41,493 nucleotides of DNA. Source: Lachnoclostridium sp. UBA7215. Its GTDB lineage: Bacteria; Bacillota; Clostridia; Lachnospirales; Lachnospiraceae. Numbering within the stretch: the stretch's first letter is position 1; each line of letters opens with the position of its first letter. The notes under the pieces are model-generated. The model did no database searches and was not told where the DNA came from. It was given only the letters and a program-made list of their open reading frames with translations. Shown piece by piece: positions 40,192 through 41,493 of the stretch. The stretch spans positions 1 to 41,493 of the forward strand of contig DKUB01000058.1 of NCBI GenBank assembly GCA_002490465.1. Reading direction: 5' to 3'. Position numbers and translations under genes: made by a program.

Positions 40192-41477
40192 AAATACGTT
40201 TTTATAATGCAAAGATAATGACGATGGAAGAGAAGACAGACCTGATAGAGGGAGAGCTTTATGTAGAAGATGACAGGATTGTATTTGTCGGGGATAAAGA
40301 CAGTGCCAAACAATATGCGGCTGAAAGACAGGAGAGCTGGGATAGGGAAATCGACTGTGAGGGAAATGTTTTACTGCCCGGATTTAAAAATGCCCACACC
40401 CATTCAGCTATGACTTTTTTGCGCTCCTATGCGGATGATTTGCCGCTGCAGGAATGGCTTTATGACAGAGTTTTTCCTATGGAGGCAAAACTCAGCAGTG
40501 AGGCACAGTACACGCTTTCCAAATTAGCGATGCTCGAGTATCTGACAAGCGGCATCACAGCCAATTTTGATATGTATCTGGACAATCCTGCCCATGCCAG
40601 GGCCTCTATGGATATGGGATTTCGCTCTGTTTTTTGCGGGGGCATGAATGATTTTGGCGGAACAATTGAGCGCACAGAAGCACAGTTTCATGAAATTAAT
40701 GCCATGGGAGATTTGGTGTCCTGCCAGCTTGGTTTCCATGCAGAATACACAACAAAAAGGGAATCCATTGAAGGGCTTGCCGAGCTTGCCAACCGATTAA
40801 AGATGCCTATGTATCTGCATTTGGCTGAGACAAAAAAAGAGGTAGAAGAGTGTTATGAGCGCTATGGCATGTCGCCGGTTAAATTTCTGGATTCCGTTGG
40901 TATGTTCCGTTATGGCGGCGGCGGTTTCCACGGGGTATGGATGGACGAAGAGGATATGGAAATCTGTGCCAAACGCGGCGTCTCCATTGTGTCAAACCCG
41001 TGCTCAAATCTAAAACTTGCCAGTGGAATTGCTGATTTGTGCGCCCTGTTGGATAAAGGCGTAAATGTTGCCCTTGGTACAGACGGCTCAGCCAGCAATA
41101 ATGCGCTGGATATGTTTCGCGAGATGTATCTCGCATCTGTACTGCCAAAAGTAAAACATAATGACGCCTCTGCCATGGATGCCCGTGACGTGCTGCATAT
41201 GGCTACAACAGGCGGCGCAATGGCAATGGGCCTGAACGAATGTGACACATTAGCCATCGGGAAAAAAGCAGATATTATCATGATAGATATGCACCGACCA
41301 AATATGCAGCCGCTCCATAATATTGCTAAGAACATTGTATACAGTGCAAGCAAGGATAATGTAAAAATGACAATGATTAATGGGAAAATTCTATATGAGA
41401 ACCGAAAATTCTTAGTGGATGAGGATGTTGAGGAAATCTATAGAAAATCCAATGAAATAATCCAATCCATTATTTAA
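40188..41477 (+). CDS. Amidohydrolase, SAH/5'-methylthioadenosine deaminase-like
   Basis: A 429-residue amidohydrolase of the COG0402 group. Metal-binding H70 and H72 in NAHTHSAM, the ligand histidine in LHLAETKKE, the HGVWMD histidine and the aspartate of LGTDGSASNN are present, giving a mononuclear metal deaminase. Proteins with this exact set are mostly named S-adenosylhomocysteine or methylthioadenosine deaminase; they release ammonia to give the inosyl compound. The GTG start overlaps the phosphorylase stop with GGAGG 6-7 nt before. Guanine- or cytosine-type deaminases of the same group are less likely because of the LPLQEWL segment. It ends 16 nt before the window edge. Confidence 0.88.
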   Translation: MKIRFYNAKIMTMEEKTDLIEGELYVEDDRIVFVGDKDSAKQYAAERQESWDREIDCEGNVLLPGFKNAHTHSAMTFLRSYADDLPLQEWLYDRVFPMEAKLSSEAQYTLSKLAMLEYLTSGITANFDMYLDNPAHARASMDMGFRSVFCGGMNDFGGTIERTEAQFHEINAMGDLVSCQLGFHAEYTTKRESIEGLAELANRLKMPMYLHLAETKKEVEECYERYGMSPVKFLDSVGMFRYGGGGFHGVWMDEEDMEICAKRGVSIVSNPCSNLKLASGIADLCALLDKGVNVALGTDGSASNNALDMFREMYLASVLPKVKHNDASAMDARDVLHMATTGGAMAMGLNECDTLAIGKKADIIMIDMHRPNMQPLHNIAKNIVYSASKDNVKMTMINGKILYENRKFLVDEDVEEIYRKSNEIIQSII

Positions 41478-41493
41478 AATTAGATGTTAAAAA

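Overview
The window reads as chromosomal DNA of a low-to-moderate GC Gram-positive anaerobe of the Clostridia, most likely a Lachnospiraceae-type gut bacterium. The evidence is the gene neighbourhoods (rpsO-nudix-pnp-tepA-ftsK; cmk-ispH-rpsA; lepA-hemW; rimO-pgsA-pncC), a fused-type pyrB-pyrI pair with a zinc-site regulatory chain, formate-tetrahydrofolate ligase, a single-cluster ferredoxin, strong GGAGG ribosome binding sites and sigma-A promoters. The species cannot be named from sequence alone. No rRNA, tRNA, CRISPR array, complete insertion sequence or phage was seen.

Layout. 0-1.2 kb: 3' part of an AT-rich leucine-rich-repeat/Ig-like surface protein. 1.2-11.1 kb: housekeeping block rpsO, Nudix hydrolase, pnp, ClpP-like tepA, ftsK, then two tandem RimK-type ATP-grasp ligases of unknown substrate, then fhs. 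11.1-16.8 kb: NlpC/P60 lipoprotein, convergent pyrBI, a divergent aconitase-family gene and a ferredoxin. 16.8-20.3 kb: an accessory and decaying stretch with a VapBC-type toxin-antitoxin pair, an antitoxin fossil, a strong promoter-terminator unit without ORF (candidate structured RNA), an Rpn-nuclease remnant, a small membrane protein, a DUF1349 gene and a frameshifted tail of an MFS transporter. 20.3-23.3 kb: AraC regulator, then an ECF sigma factor with a membrane anti-sigma/sensor. 23.4-26.8 kb: a GT-C-like membrane protein, a small conserved convergent gene and a small alarmone synthetase. 26.8-35.3 kb: a mostly overlapping co-directional run folD, rimO, pgsA, pncC, GerMN-like lipoprotein, HI0933-type flavoprotein, cmk, ispH, rpsA, cheR. 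35.4-36.3 kb: a secreted Ig-like protein on the minus strand. 36.4-41.5 kb: lepA, hemW, purine nucleoside phosphorylase, and an SAH/MTA-deaminase-type amidohydrolase.

How the genes work together. fhs and folD are two steps of the tetrahydrofolate one-carbon pathway. rpsO and pnp carry leader RNA structures of the kind used for autoregulation. rimO, rpsA, rpsO and lepA all act on or with the ribosome. The phosphorylase and the amidohydrolase overlap by 4 nt and would fit a deaminate-then-phosphorolyse nucleoside salvage route. The least explained pieces are the tandem ATP-grasp pair (8-9 kb), the candidate non-coding RNA near 18.1-18.26 kb, the perfect tandem hairpin repeat before folD, and the mutually exclusive hairpins after fhs. 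Several starts were moved downstream of the longest possible ORF on ribosome-binding-site grounds (fhs, aconitase, ferredoxin, vapC, DUF1349, GT-C-like protein, the small minus-strand gene at 25.9 kb, alarmone synthetase, folD, lipoprotein, Ig-like protein).
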